From Proteobacteria bacterium UBA2363 (lineage in GTDB: Bacteria > Pseudomonadota > Gammaproteobacteria > Xanthomonadales > UBA2363): 64,000 nucleotides of DNA. The notes under the pieces were generated by a model. It did no database searches, was not told where the DNA came from, and was given only the letters and a program-made list of their open reading frames with translations. Both the position numbers and the translations under genes were made by a program. Shown in pieces: positions 46,864 to 55,533 of this stretch (position 1 is the first letter of the stretch; the number at the start of each line of letters is the position of its first letter). Location: assembly GCA_002344355.1 (NCBI GenBank), contig DDTN01000014.1, positions 210,514 to 274,513 on the forward strand. Reading direction: 5' to 3'.

Positions 46864-48612
46864 TCAGGACAGCGTCTCCGCCAGCCGCCGCGCCTGCGCC
46901 AGCAGTTCGGCAGGCACCCGGGGCGCATACTCCTCGAGGTGCGCGAGCACCGCCTGCGACTCGACCCGCCAGCCGTCGGCGTCGACCGCCAGCAGGGCAT
47001 CGAGGTCGGCCGGATCCAGCGCCAGGCCGTCCAGGTTGAGGTCGTCGGCGTTGGGCAGCAGGCCGATCGGCGTCTGCCGGGCGCCGGCGTCGTCGTCGCA
47101 GCGGCGCAGGATCCACTCCAGCACGCGCAGGTTGTCGCCGAAGCCGGGCCACAGGAAGCGGCCGTCCTCGGCGCGCCGGAACCAGTTGACCTGGAACACC
47201 GCGGGCAGCCGGGCGCCCTCGGTGTCGAAGCTGAGCCAGTGCGCCCAGTAATCGCCGAAGTGGTAGCCGCAGAACGGCTTCATCGCCATCGGGTCGCGGC
47301 GGACGACGCCGACCTGGCCGGTCGCCGCGGCGGTGGTCTCCGAGGCCATGGCGGCGCCCATCAGCACGCCGTGCGACCAGTCGCGCGCCTGCGTGACCAG
47401 GGGCACCAGGCTGCGCCGGCGGCCGCCGAACACGATGGCGCTGATCGGCACGCCGTGCGGGTGCTCGGCAGCCGCGGTGTAGCTCGGGCAGTTGCGCATC
47501 GACACGGTGAAGCGGGCGTTGGGATGCGCGGCCGGGCCGTTGCCGGGGTCGTAGGCGCGGCCCTGCCAGTCCAGCGCCGGCGCGCCTTCCTCGAGGCCCT
47601 CCCACCACGGCTGCCCGTCGGCGGTCATCGCGACGTTGGTGAAGATGGCGTCGCGGTCGAGCATCGCCAGGGCGTTCGGGTTGGTGGACGGGCCGGTGCC
47701 GGGGGCGACCCCGAAGAAGCCGGCCTCCGGGTTGATCGCCCACAGCCGGCCGTCGCTGCCGCGCTGCATCCAGCAGATGTCGTCGCCGACGGTCCAGACC
47801 TTCCAGCCGCGCTCGCGGTAGGCCTCGGGCGGGATCAGCATGGCCAGGTTGGTCTTGCCGCAGGCGCTGGGGAAGGCGGCGGCGATGTAGCGGGTCTGCC
47901 CGTCCGGGCGCTCGATGCCGACGATCAGCATGTGCTCGGCCAGCCAGCCTTCCTGGCGGGCCTGCCAGGAGGCGATGCGCAGGGCGTGGCACTTCTTGCC
48001 GAGCAGGGCGTTGCCGCCGTAGCCCGAGCCGTAGGACTTGATGGTCAGCTCCTCGGGGAAGTGCATGATGAAGCGCCGACCGGGGTCGAGCTCGCCGGTC
48101 GAGTGCAGGCCCCTGACGAAGCCGCCGTCCCGTTCGATCCGGCGCAGCGCGGCGTCGCCCATGCGCGTCATCTTGCGCATGTTGGCGACCACGTAGGGGC
48201 TGTCGGTGATCTCGACGCCGCAGCGCGCCAGCGGCGAGTCGATCGGCCCCATGCAGTAGGGCACCACGTACAGGGTGCGACCGGCCATGCAGCCATCGAA
48301 CAGGGCGTCGATGCGGGCGTGCGCCTCATCGGGCGCCAGCCAGTGGTTGTTCGGCCCGGCGTCCTCGCGCCGGCGCGTGCACACGAAGGTCAGATGCTCG
48401 ACCCGCGCGACGTCCTCCGGATCGGACCGGTGCAGGTGGCAGCCCGGGTGGCTGTCCGGGTTCAGCGCCAGCAGGTCGCCGCGCTCCCGCATCAGGGCGG
48501 TCAGGGCCTGCTCCTCGGCGTCGGAGCCGTCGCACCAGTGGATGCGCTCGGGGCGGGTGAGGGCGGCGACCTGGTCGACCCAGGCGTTGAGTTCGGGCAG
48601 CTGGCTGGACAT
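46864..48612 (-). CDS. pckG: GTP-dependent phosphoenolpyruvate carboxykinase
   Basis: 582 residues, the GTP-type length. FPSACGKTNLAM at about 247-258 is the kinase-1a/P-loop with reactive C251; YGSGYGGNALLGKKC, GDDICWM and PEAGFFGVAPGTG are further PEPCK signatures. Converts oxaloacetate to PEP as the entry to gluconeogenesis. Most Enterobacteria use the unrelated ATP enzyme; the GTP form is usual in Xanthomonadales. No clear Shine-Dalgarno precedes ATG 48612. Confidence 0.97.
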   Translation of the reverse strand: MSSQLPELNAWVDQVAALTRPERIHWCDGSDAEEQALTALMRERGDLLALNPDSHPGCHLHRSDPEDVARVEHLTFVCTRRREDAGPNNHWLAPDEAHARIDALFDGCMAGRTLYVVPYCMGPIDSPLARCGVEITDSPYVVANMRKMTRMGDAALRRIERDGGFVRGLHSTGELDPGRRFIMHFPEELTIKSYGSGYGGNALLGKKCHALRIASWQARQEGWLAEHMLIVGIERPDGQTRYIAAAFPSACGKTNLAMLIPPEAYRERGWKVWTVGDDICWMQRGSDGRLWAINPEAGFFGVAPGTGPSTNPNALAMLDRDAIFTNVAMTADGQPWWEGLEEGAPALDWQGRAYDPGNGPAAHPNARFTVSMRNCPSYTAAAEHPHGVPISAIVFGGRRRSLVPLVTQARDWSHGVLMGAAMASETTAAATGQVGVVRRDPMAMKPFCGYHFGDYWAHWLSFDTEGARLPAVFQVNWFRRAEDGRFLWPGFGDNLRVLEWILRRCDDDAGARQTPIGLLPNADDLNLDGLALDPADLDALLAVDADGWRVESQAVLAHLEEYAPRVPAELLAQARRLAETLS

Positions 48613-48705
48613 CTCTGGGGGGCGGGCAGGGGGAAAAGGTTGTCACCGGACAGTAACCGTGGACCGGCGGGGGCGCAAACCGCGCCGGGCCGGCCGGCCC
48701 GGCGT

Positions 48706-49302
48706 TCAGCCGGGCGGGATCAGCGTGGCGATGGTGTGGTCGATGAACGCCTCGAACTCGCTGTGCTCGGCGAAGCGCGGCTGGCCCAGCTGCAGCGACA
48801 GCTGCAGGAAGCCGGCGTAGACGCTGTAGGACAGCAGGGCGCGGTGGCTGGCCTGCTGGCGGTCGAGGCCGATCTGGCGGAACGCGCGGGCCAGGAAGTC
48901 CAGGCGCCGGCGCACCACCCGGGTCATGATCGGCTTGACCAGGGGGTGGTCAAGGGCCTTGAGCAGTTCGCCATAGATGATGTGGGTGCGCAGTTCCTCG
49001 CTGACCCGCATGAACAGGCGGCGCAGTCGCTCGCGCGGGTCGGCGATCGGTTCGATGGCGTCGAACAGGTTCTCCTGCTCCTGGCGTTCCCAGCTCTCCA
49101 TGGCGCCCTTCAGCAGGGCGTCGCGGTTCTCGAAGTGCCAGTAGAAGCTGCCCTTGGTGACGCCCAGCCGGCGCGCCAGCGGCTCCACCGCCAGCGACAG
49201 CACGCCGTGCGCGGCGATCTCGTCGAGGGCGGCGTTCAGCCAGTCGTCGGCGTTCAGCCGGACCTTGTCGGCCGGCGCGGCCTGGGCGCTGCGGGTGCTC
49301 AT
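48706..49302 (-). CDS. TetR-family regulator of the hydrolase-fadE unit
   Basis: 198 residues. N-terminal helix-turn-helix ALDEIAAHGVLSLAVEPLA then GVTKGSFYWHFENRDALL, the TetR signature. The C-terminal ligand domain is helical and unassigned. Divergent from the hydrolase gene with 92 bp between; a 22-bp palindrome on the opposite promoter is its likely operator. Because the target includes an acyl-CoA dehydrogenase, a fatty acyl-CoA is the likely inducer, as for FadR/PsrA-type TetR proteins. ATG 49302 is chosen because TACCAT lies exactly 6 bp before it; the longer frame to 49344 lacks support. Confidence 0.9.
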   Translation of the reverse strand: MSTRSAQAAPADKVRLNADDWLNAALDEIAAHGVLSLAVEPLARRLGVTKGSFYWHFENRDALLKGAMESWERQEQENLFDAIEPIADPRERLRRLFMRVSEELRTHIIYGELLKALDHPLVKPIMTRVVRRRLDFLARAFRQIGLDRQQASHRALLSYSVYAGFLQLSLQLGQPRFAEHSEFEAFIDHTIATLIPPG

Positions 49303-49308
49303 GGCGCC

Positions 49309-49314
49309 ATGGTA
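49309..49314 (-). promoter_or_regulatory. Candidate leaderless -10 (TACCAT-N6-ATG) of tetR
   Basis: TACCAT six bases before the tetR start, no Shine-Dalgarno, no clear -35. Confidence 0.4.
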
Positions 49315-49358
49315 GCCGGGCCGCAGCCGGGCCGGGCAGGGCATTGCCGCCGGCCGGA

Positions 49359-49387
49359 TTGACGCTCGCGACGGACCGTTCCATACT
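49359..49387 (+). promoter_or_regulatory. Promoter of the hydrolase-fadE unit
   Basis: TTGACG (49359-49364), 17-bp spacer, CATACT (49382-49387), then 7 bases to the ATG at 49395. The mRNA should begin at or next to the start codon. Confidence 0.65.
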
Positions 49388-49400
49388 CATCCGTATGGAA
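49379..49400. promoter_or_regulatory. Palindromic operator, probably for the TetR protein
   Basis: TTCCATAC-N6-GTATGGAA, perfect 8-bp arms. It covers the -10, the expected start point and the ATG of the hydrolase gene, so a bound repressor would block transcription. Confidence 0.7.
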
Positions 49401-50258
49401 CACCCTGCACCGCTTCCGCCGGAACCGGTCCGCCTGGCCGCGCCCGACGCCGAGCTGTACGGCGAACGTCACGGCCGCGGCGGCCGCGGCCTGCTGTTCG
49501 CGCACGGCCTCGGGCAGTCGCGCGGCGCCTGGCGGCGCAGCGCGGCGCGCCTGGCCGCGGCCGGCTGGCAGGCGCTGGCGGTCGATGCCCGCGGCCATGG
49601 CGACAGCGGCCGCAACCCCCCGGAACAGCCCTACCGCACCGCCCAGATGGTCGACGACCTGGTCCGCTGGGCGGCGGCCTTCGAGGCGCCGCCGGTGCTG
49701 GTCGGCGCCTCCATGGGCGGCCTCACCGGGCTGGCCGCGCAGGCCCTGCACCGGCCGTTCGCCGCCCTGGTGCTGGTCGACATCACGCCGCGCTGGGAGC
49801 CGGAGGGCGTCGCCCGCATCCTCGCCTTCATGCGCGCCCACGCCAGCGGTTTCGATTCGGTCGAGCACGCGATCGACGCGGTCGCCGCGCACATGCCGCA
49901 CCGGCCGCGCAAGAGCGCCCGGGCGTTGACCGACCTGCTGGTGCGCGACGACGACGGCCGCCTGCGCTGGCACTGGGACCCGCGCCTGGTGGAGGACATC
50001 GCCCGCGACGGCGATGCCCGCCAGCACGAGCTGCTGGCCGCGGCGCGCGCCATCGACGTGCCCACCCTGCTGGTCACCGGCGGCGCCAGCGACGTCGTTT
50101 CCGGCGAAACCATCGACGAGTTCCTGGCCCTGGTGCCGCACGCGCGCCACCAGGTCATCCCGCATGCCCGCCACCTGGTCGCCGGCGACGACAACGACGC
50201 CTTCGCGCAGGCCGTGCTCGACTTCCTCACCCCGCTTCAGCTCAGGCCGGCGGCCTGA
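49395..50258 (+). CDS. Alpha/beta-hydrolase
   Basis: 287 residues. Oxyanion region LLFAHGLGQSRGAW, VDARGHGDS, nucleophile elbow GASMGG with the catalytic serine, and HARH near the end as the histidine. The family cannot be narrowed; given fadE directly downstream (24 bp) and control by a TetR protein, a thioesterase or lipase-like role in fatty-acid breakdown is likely. No Shine-Dalgarno before the ATG; the promoter places the mRNA start at about the start codon. Confidence 0.88.
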   Translation: MEHPAPLPPEPVRLAAPDAELYGERHGRGGRGLLFAHGLGQSRGAWRRSAARLAAAGWQALAVDARGHGDSGRNPPEQPYRTAQMVDDLVRWAAAFEAPPVLVGASMGGLTGLAAQALHRPFAALVLVDITPRWEPEGVARILAFMRAHASGFDSVEHAIDAVAAHMPHRPRKSARALTDLLVRDDDGRLRWHWDPRLVEDIARDGDARQHELLAAARAIDVPTLLVTGGASDVVSGETIDEFLALVPHARHQVIPHARHLVAGDDNDAFAQAVLDFLTPLQLRPAA

Positions 50259-50282
50259 GACCCCGCTGCAAGGAGCCCAGCC

Positions 50283-52757
50283 ATGATCAACCTGTTGCCT
50301 TTCCTGGTCCTGCTGGTGGTCGCCGGCATCGCCGCCTACCACCGCTGGCGCCTGCCGGCATGGGCCGGCGTCTCCGCGGCCGCCCTGGCGCTGGTCGCCT
50401 TCGGCACCCAGGCGCACTGGCTGGCGAGCACCGTCGCCGCCGTGCTGCTGGCGGCCATCGCGCTGCCGCTGCTGCACCTGCCGACCCGCCGGCAGTTCCT
50501 GACCCTGCCGGTGCTCAAGCTCTACCAGCGCATGCTGCCGTCGCTGTCGGAGACCGAGCAGGTCGCGCTGGAGGCCGGCACGGTCGGCTTCGAGGGCGAG
50601 CTGTTCACCGGCCGGCCGGACTGGAACGTGCTCCTTGAGCAGCAGGCGCCGCGCCTGACCGCCGACGAGCAGGCCTTCATCGACGGCCCGGTCGAGGAAC
50701 TGTGCGCCATGATCGACGAGTGGCGCATCAACCACGAGCTGGCCGACATGCCGCCGGAGATGTGGGCGTTCGTCAAGAAGCACCGCTTCTTCGGCATGAT
50801 CATTCCCAGGGAGTTCGGCGGCCTGGGCTTCTCGGCCTACGCGCACCACCGGGTGCTGGTGAAGATCGCCTCGATGTCCGGCACCGTGGCGTCGACGGTG
50901 TGCGTGCCCAACTCGCTGGGCCCGGCCGAGCTGCTGCTGCACTACGGCACCGACGCCCAGAAGCAGCACTACCTGCCGCGCCTGGCCAAGGGCGAGGACA
51001 TCCCGTGCTTCGGCCTGACCAGCCCCACCGCCGGTTCCGACGCCACCTCGATCAGCGACTACGGCGTGGTCGAGAAGCGCACCGTCGACGGCAAGGAGGT
51101 GCTGGGCATCAGCATGACCTTCGACAAGCGCTACATCACCCTGGCGCCGGTCGCCACGGTGATCGGCCTGGCGTTCCGCCTGTACGACCCGGACAGGCTG
51201 ATCGGCGGGGTCGAGGACATCGGCATCTCGCTGGCGTTGCTGCCGCGCGACACCCCGGGGATCGAGATCGGCCGCCGCCACCTGCCGCTGAACGTGCCGT
51301 TCCAGAACGGCCCGATCAGGGGCCGCAGGGTGTTCGTGCCGATCGACACCCTGATCGGCGGCCCGGCCTATGCCGGCCACGGCTGGCGCATGCTGGTCGA
51401 GTGCCTGTCGGTCGGCCGCGCGATCTCGCTGCCGTCCAACGCCACCGGCGGGGTCAAGATGGCGGCGCTGGCGACCACCGCCTACGCCCGCCTGCGCAAG
51501 CAGTTCAACATGGCGATCGGCCACTTCGAGGGCGTCCAGGAGGCGCTGTCCCGGATCCTCGGCAACACCTACGCGATCGGCGCGCTGTCGCGCTCGACCG
51601 CGGCCGCCGTCGACCGCGGCGAGAAGCCGTCGGTGCCTTCGGCGATCGCCAAGTACCACACCACCGAGCTGGGCCGGGAGGTGATCAGGGACGCCATGGA
51701 CATCCACGGCGGCAAGGGCGTGATCCTGGGCCCGAAGAACTACCTGGGCCGGGCCTGGATGGGCGCGCCGATCTCGATCACGGTCGAGGGCGCCAACATC
51801 ATGACCCGCTGCCTGATGATCTTCGGGCAGGGCGCGATCCGCTGCCATCCCCTGGTGCTCAAGGAGATGCAGGCGCTGGCCGAGCCCGATCCCGGCCGCC
51901 GCCTGGCGCTGTTCGACGGCCTGCTGTTCGCGCACATCGGGCTGGCCATCTCCAACGCCGTGCGCGCGTTCTGGCTCGGCCTGATCCACGCCCGGGTCGG
52001 CCGCTCGCCGGCCGACCGCGACACCGCCAAGTACTTCCGCAAGCTCGACCGCTACGCCGCCGCGCTCGGCCTGTGCGCCGACATCGCCATGCTCACCCTG
52101 GGCGGCAAGCTGAAGATGAAGGAGCGCCTGTCGGCGCGGCTGGGCGACGTGCTCAGCGAGCTGTACATCGCCTCGGCCGTGCTCAAGCAGTACGAGGACC
52201 AGGGGCGCCCGGAGGCCGACAAGCTGCTGCTGGCCTGGACCATGCACGACCGCATCCACCGCATGCAGGTCGCCCTGGCCGGCTTCGTCGACAACTTCCC
52301 GGTGCGGCCCCTGGCCTGGTTCATGTCCCTGCTGATCTTCCCGATCGGCCGGCGCGAGCGGCCGCCCTCGGACCGACTGGGCAGGCGCCTGTGCACCCAG
52401 CTGCTGTCGCCCTCGGAGACCCGCGACCGCCTGTGCGAGGGCGTCTATCGGACCGCCACCGAGCACAACCACGTCGGCCGCATGGACCAGGTGCTGGCGC
52501 TGGCGATCCAGGCCGAGCCGGTCGAGCGCAAGTTCATCAAGGCCATGCGTGCGTCGACCATCCAGGCGCGCGACTACGACGCCCAGGTCGCCGAGGCGGT
52601 GGCCGAGGGGGTGATCACGGCGGTCGAGGGCGAGCTGCTGTGCAAGGCGCGCGCCGCGGCGATGGAGTTCATCCACGTCGACGATTTCGACAGCGCCGAC
52701 CTGCGCGCCGGCAAGGGCGCGCGCGAGGACCGGCCGTCCCTGCGCACGGTCGCCTGA
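50283..52757 (+). CDS. fadE: Acyl-CoA dehydrogenase FadE
   Basis: 824 residues, the FadE length, about twice that of soluble acyl-CoA dehydrogenases. Two N-terminal helices (LLPFLVLLVVAGIAAY and the next at 30-60) anchor it. The dehydrogenase core shows FGMIIPREFGGLGFSAYAHH, CFGLTSPTAGSDATSI, MDIHGGKGVILGP and ITVEGANIMTR; a C-terminal DUF1974 domain completes it. First step of beta-oxidation. AAGGAG stands before the ATG. Confidence 0.96.
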   Translation: MINLLPFLVLLVVAGIAAYHRWRLPAWAGVSAAALALVAFGTQAHWLASTVAAVLLAAIALPLLHLPTRRQFLTLPVLKLYQRMLPSLSETEQVALEAGTVGFEGELFTGRPDWNVLLEQQAPRLTADEQAFIDGPVEELCAMIDEWRINHELADMPPEMWAFVKKHRFFGMIIPREFGGLGFSAYAHHRVLVKIASMSGTVASTVCVPNSLGPAELLLHYGTDAQKQHYLPRLAKGEDIPCFGLTSPTAGSDATSISDYGVVEKRTVDGKEVLGISMTFDKRYITLAPVATVIGLAFRLYDPDRLIGGVEDIGISLALLPRDTPGIEIGRRHLPLNVPFQNGPIRGRRVFVPIDTLIGGPAYAGHGWRMLVECLSVGRAISLPSNATGGVKMAALATTAYARLRKQFNMAIGHFEGVQEALSRILGNTYAIGALSRSTAAAVDRGEKPSVPSAIAKYHTTELGREVIRDAMDIHGGKGVILGPKNYLGRAWMGAPISITVEGANIMTRCLMIFGQGAIRCHPLVLKEMQALAEPDPGRRLALFDGLLFAHIGLAISNAVRAFWLGLIHARVGRSPADRDTAKYFRKLDRYAAALGLCADIAMLTLGGKLKMKERLSARLGDVLSELYIASAVLKQYEDQGRPEADKLLLAWTMHDRIHRMQVALAGFVDNFPVRPLAWFMSLLIFPIGRRERPPSDRLGRRLCTQLLSPSETRDRLCEGVYRTATEHNHVGRMDQVLALAIQAEPVERKFIKAMRASTIQARDYDAQVAEAVAEGVITAVEGELLCKARAAAMEFIHVDDFDSADLRAGKGAREDRPSLRTVA

Positions 52758-52918
52758 GGCCGGGGCGAAGCGCCGGGGGCTGAACCCGGCCCGGCCCGTC
52801 CGGACGCCGGGCGGGTCGGCCGGCGTCCGGACGCCGCCACCGGCAATGCCGGCCGCAGTCGGCGCGCCCCGGCTGCGCACCCGCCCACCGGTACCTCCAC
52901 GTTGCCTGCCCCCGGCCT

Positions 52919-52930
52919 TCGTGGCATGGT
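52919..52930 (+). promoter_or_regulatory. Motif TCGTGGCATGGT shared with the other ECF gene
   Basis: Differs by one base from 7350-7361 upstream of the first full ECF gene; 32 bp before the ECF start here. Confidence 0.25.
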
Positions 52931-52962
52931 CGTGCGCGCATCCATGCCGCGCGGGGCCGCGC

Positions 52963-53562
52963 ATGTCCGACGTCACCGAACTGATCGACCTGGCACGCGG
53001 CGGCGACCGCGCCGCGGCCGACCAGGTGTTCGCCGCCCTGTACGGCGAGCTCAAGCGCCTGGCGCGCGGCCAGCTGCATGGCGCCGACCTGCCGATGCAT
53101 GCGACCTCCCTGGTCCACGAGGCCTACTGCAAGCTGGTCCGGGCCGACCAGCTGGCGGTGAACGACCGGCAGCACTTCTACGCGCTGGCCGCGCGCGTGA
53201 TGCGCCAGATCGTGCTCAACGCGGTGCGCGGTCGCGGCGCCGTCCGGCGGGGCGGCGCCGTGCGGATCGACGCGCTCGACACCCAGGCCCTGCGGGTCGC
53301 CGCCAGCGAGGGCGTCGGCGAGGACGTGCTGGCGCTGGACGAGGCCCTGCGCAAGCTGGCCGGGCTCGACCCGGACCTGGAACGGCTGGTCGAGCTGCGC
53401 TTCTTCGCCGGCCTCGACCTGGACGAGATCGGCACCCTGGTCGGACGTTCCGAGCGCTCGCTCAAGCGCGACTGGCGCCGGGCCCGCGCCTTCCTGTACG
53501 CCGAGCTGTCGGCCTCGCCGGCGACCGGGGAGGCCGGGCCGGCCCCGGCGGGACGCGCGTGA
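52963..53562 (+). CDS. ECF sigma factor, kinase-linked type (TIGR02999-like)
   Basis: 199 residues. Close relative of the ECF gene at 7411: YGELKRLARGQLHG, HATSLVHEAYCKL (T48/S49 in the place of the usual acidic motif), VELRFFAGLDLDEIGTLVGRSERSLKRDW. The replaced DAED motif points to activation by phosphorylation. The nearest kinase gene in the same direction is at 57422, about 4 kb on. A C-terminal Pro/Ala/Gly tail follows region 4. ATG 52963 matches the N-terminus of relatives; the longer frame is arginine- and proline-rich upstream sequence. Confidence 0.92.
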   Translation: MSDVTELIDLARGGDRAAADQVFAALYGELKRLARGQLHGADLPMHATSLVHEAYCKLVRADQLAVNDRQHFYALAARVMRQIVLNAVRGRGAVRRGGAVRIDALDTQALRVAASEGVGEDVLALDEALRKLAGLDPDLERLVELRFFAGLDLDEIGTLVGRSERSLKRDWRRARAFLYAELSASPATGEAGPAPAGRA

Positions 53563-53597
53563 CGGCGCCCGCACGCGCCGGCCTTCCCGGCTAGGCC

Positions 53598-55481
53598 ATG
53601 GCCGGCCAACAGTTCAGGCTGCTGCGGCGCCGGCGCTTCGGGCCGTTCTTCGCCACCCAGGCGCTGGGCGCCTTCAACGACAACGTGTTCAAGAACGCCC
53701 TGGTCATCCTGGTGGCGTTCCAGCTGCCCGGCCTGAGCGGCGCGCAGGTCGATTTCTATTCCAATCTCGCCGCCGGCCTGTTCATCCTGCCCTTCTTCCT
53801 GTTCTCCGCCCTGGCCGGGCAATGGGCCGAGCGCCAGGAGAAGGCCGGCGCGATCCGCCGGATCAAGCTTCTGGAGATCGCGATCATGGCGGCCGCGGCG
53901 CTGGCGCTGTGGCTGAAGTCCCTGCCCCTGCTGCTGGCGGTGCTGTTCCTGACCGGCGTCCAGAGCGCGCTGTTCGGCCCGCTGAAGTACTCCATCCTGC
54001 CCCAGGCCCTGCGGCCGCGCGAGCTGGTCGGCGGCAATGCCCTGGTCGAGGCCGGCACCTTCCTGGCGATCCTGCTCGGCACCATGCTCGGCGGCTGGCT
54101 GATGAACGTCCCGGGGCACGGCCCGCTGCTGACCGGCGTCGCCGTGCTCGGCCTGGCGGTGCTCGGCTGGGCGGCCTCGCTGCGGATCCCGCCGGCGCCG
54201 GCGACCTCTCCCGGCCTGCGCATCGACTGGAACCCGCTGCGCGCCACCGCCGCCACCGTGGGCCACCTGCGCGGTCGCCGGGCGGTGCTGAACTCGGTGC
54301 TGGGGGTGAGCTGGTTCTGGTTCTTCGGCGCCCTGTTCCTGGCGCAACTGCCCAACTACACCCGGCTGCACCTGGGCGGCGACGCCAGCGTCGCACCGCT
54401 GGTCCTGACGCTGTTCGCATTGGGCATCGGCCTGGGTTCGCTGTTGTGCGAGACCCTGTCCCGACGGACCGTCGAGATCGGCCTGGTGCCGCTGGGCGCG
54501 CTCGGCATGACCGTGTTCGGCATCGACCTCTACCTGCAGCGGCCCGGCCTCGCGCCCGAGGCCGGCCTCGACTGGCAGGAGTTCCTGGCGGCGCCGGGCA
54601 ACCTGCGGCTGTGCCTGGACCTGCTGCTGATCGGCGTCAGCGGCGGCTTCTTCACCGTGCCGCTGTACGCCCTGATCCAGCAGCGCTCGCCGCGCGAGCT
54701 GCTGTCGCGGATCGTCGCCGCCAACAACATCCTCAACGCCCTGTTCATGGTGGCGGCCGCGGTGCTCGCCATCGCGCTGCTGCAGGCCGGCCTGGGCATC
54801 CCGCAGCTTCTGCTGGTGCTGGCCCTGCTCAACGCCCTGGTGGCCGTGTACATCTTCACCCTGGTGCCGGAGTTCATCGCCCGGTTCCTGGCCTGGATGG
54901 TCATCCGGCTGTTGTACCGGCTGCGCGTGCAGGGCATCGACCAGGTGCCGGACCAGGGCCCGGCGCTGCTGGTCTGCAACCATGTCAGCTACATGGACGC
55001 GATGCTGGTCCTGGGCGCGGTGCCCCGGCCGGTGCGTTTCGTCATGTACCACAAGATCCACGACATCCCTGGCCTGCGCCAGCTGTTCCGCGCGGCGCGC
55101 GCCATACCCATCGCCGGCGCCCGCGAGGATCCGGCGGTGATGGAGGCGGCCTTCGCGCAGATCGACCGGGCGCTCGCCGAGGGCGAGCTGGTCGGCATCT
55201 TCCCGGAAGGCGGCCTGACCACCGACGGCGAGATCGCGCAGTTTCGCAAGGGCGTCGAGCGCATCCTGGCGGCACGGCCGGTGCCGGTGGTGCCGATGGC
55301 GCTGCGCGGCATGTGGTCCAGCATGTGGAGCCGGCGCGACACCCGCATGGGCCGGACGCGCCTGCCGCGCCGGTTCCGTGCCCGCGTCGAGCTGGTCGTC
55401 GGGGTGCCGGTCGCCGCCGCCGAGGCCAGCGCAGCGGCGCTCGAGGCGCGGGTGCGGGAACTGCGCGGCGAGCACGCCTGA
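53598..55481 (+). CDS. MFS transporter fused to a PlsC-type acyltransferase
   Basis: 627 residues. The first 425 are a 12-helix MFS transporter like LplT (FATQALGAFNDNVFKNALVI, GPLKYSILPQ). The rest is a 1-acylglycerol-phosphate acyltransferase domain with H462-x4-D467 (NHVSYMDAM) and FPEGG at 535-539. In E. coli lysophospholipid import (LplT) and re-acylation (Aas) are two proteins, and Aas also has an acyl-ACP synthetase domain; in many bacteria all three are fused. Here the synthetase part is missing, so it probably uses ready acyl-ACP or acyl-CoA. Likely role: recycling or remodelling of membrane phospholipids. It is 36 bp after the ECF gene. Confidence 0.9.
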   Translation: MAGQQFRLLRRRRFGPFFATQALGAFNDNVFKNALVILVAFQLPGLSGAQVDFYSNLAAGLFILPFFLFSALAGQWAERQEKAGAIRRIKLLEIAIMAAAALALWLKSLPLLLAVLFLTGVQSALFGPLKYSILPQALRPRELVGGNALVEAGTFLAILLGTMLGGWLMNVPGHGPLLTGVAVLGLAVLGWAASLRIPPAPATSPGLRIDWNPLRATAATVGHLRGRRAVLNSVLGVSWFWFFGALFLAQLPNYTRLHLGGDASVAPLVLTLFALGIGLGSLLCETLSRRTVEIGLVPLGALGMTVFGIDLYLQRPGLAPEAGLDWQEFLAAPGNLRLCLDLLLIGVSGGFFTVPLYALIQQRSPRELLSRIVAANNILNALFMVAAAVLAIALLQAGLGIPQLLLVLALLNALVAVYIFTLVPEFIARFLAWMVIRLLYRLRVQGIDQVPDQGPALLVCNHVSYMDAMLVLGAVPRPVRFVMYHKIHDIPGLRQLFRAARAIPIAGAREDPAVMEAAFAQIDRALAEGELVGIFPEGGLTTDGEIAQFRKGVERILAARPVPVVPMALRGMWSSMWSRRDTRMGRTRLPRRFRARVELVVGVPVAAAEASAAALEARVRELRGEHA

Positions 55482-55533
55482 ATCGCGGTCGGCGCCACGC
55501 GCGGAGCCGTCCGGCGACCGTCGCGCCCGGGGC

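Noticed and set aside
49303..49344. Longer TetR protein starting at 49344
   Set aside because: Adds MPCPARLRPGYHGA, which has no family support, and would run into the divergent promoter; ATG 49302 has TACCAT six bases before it.
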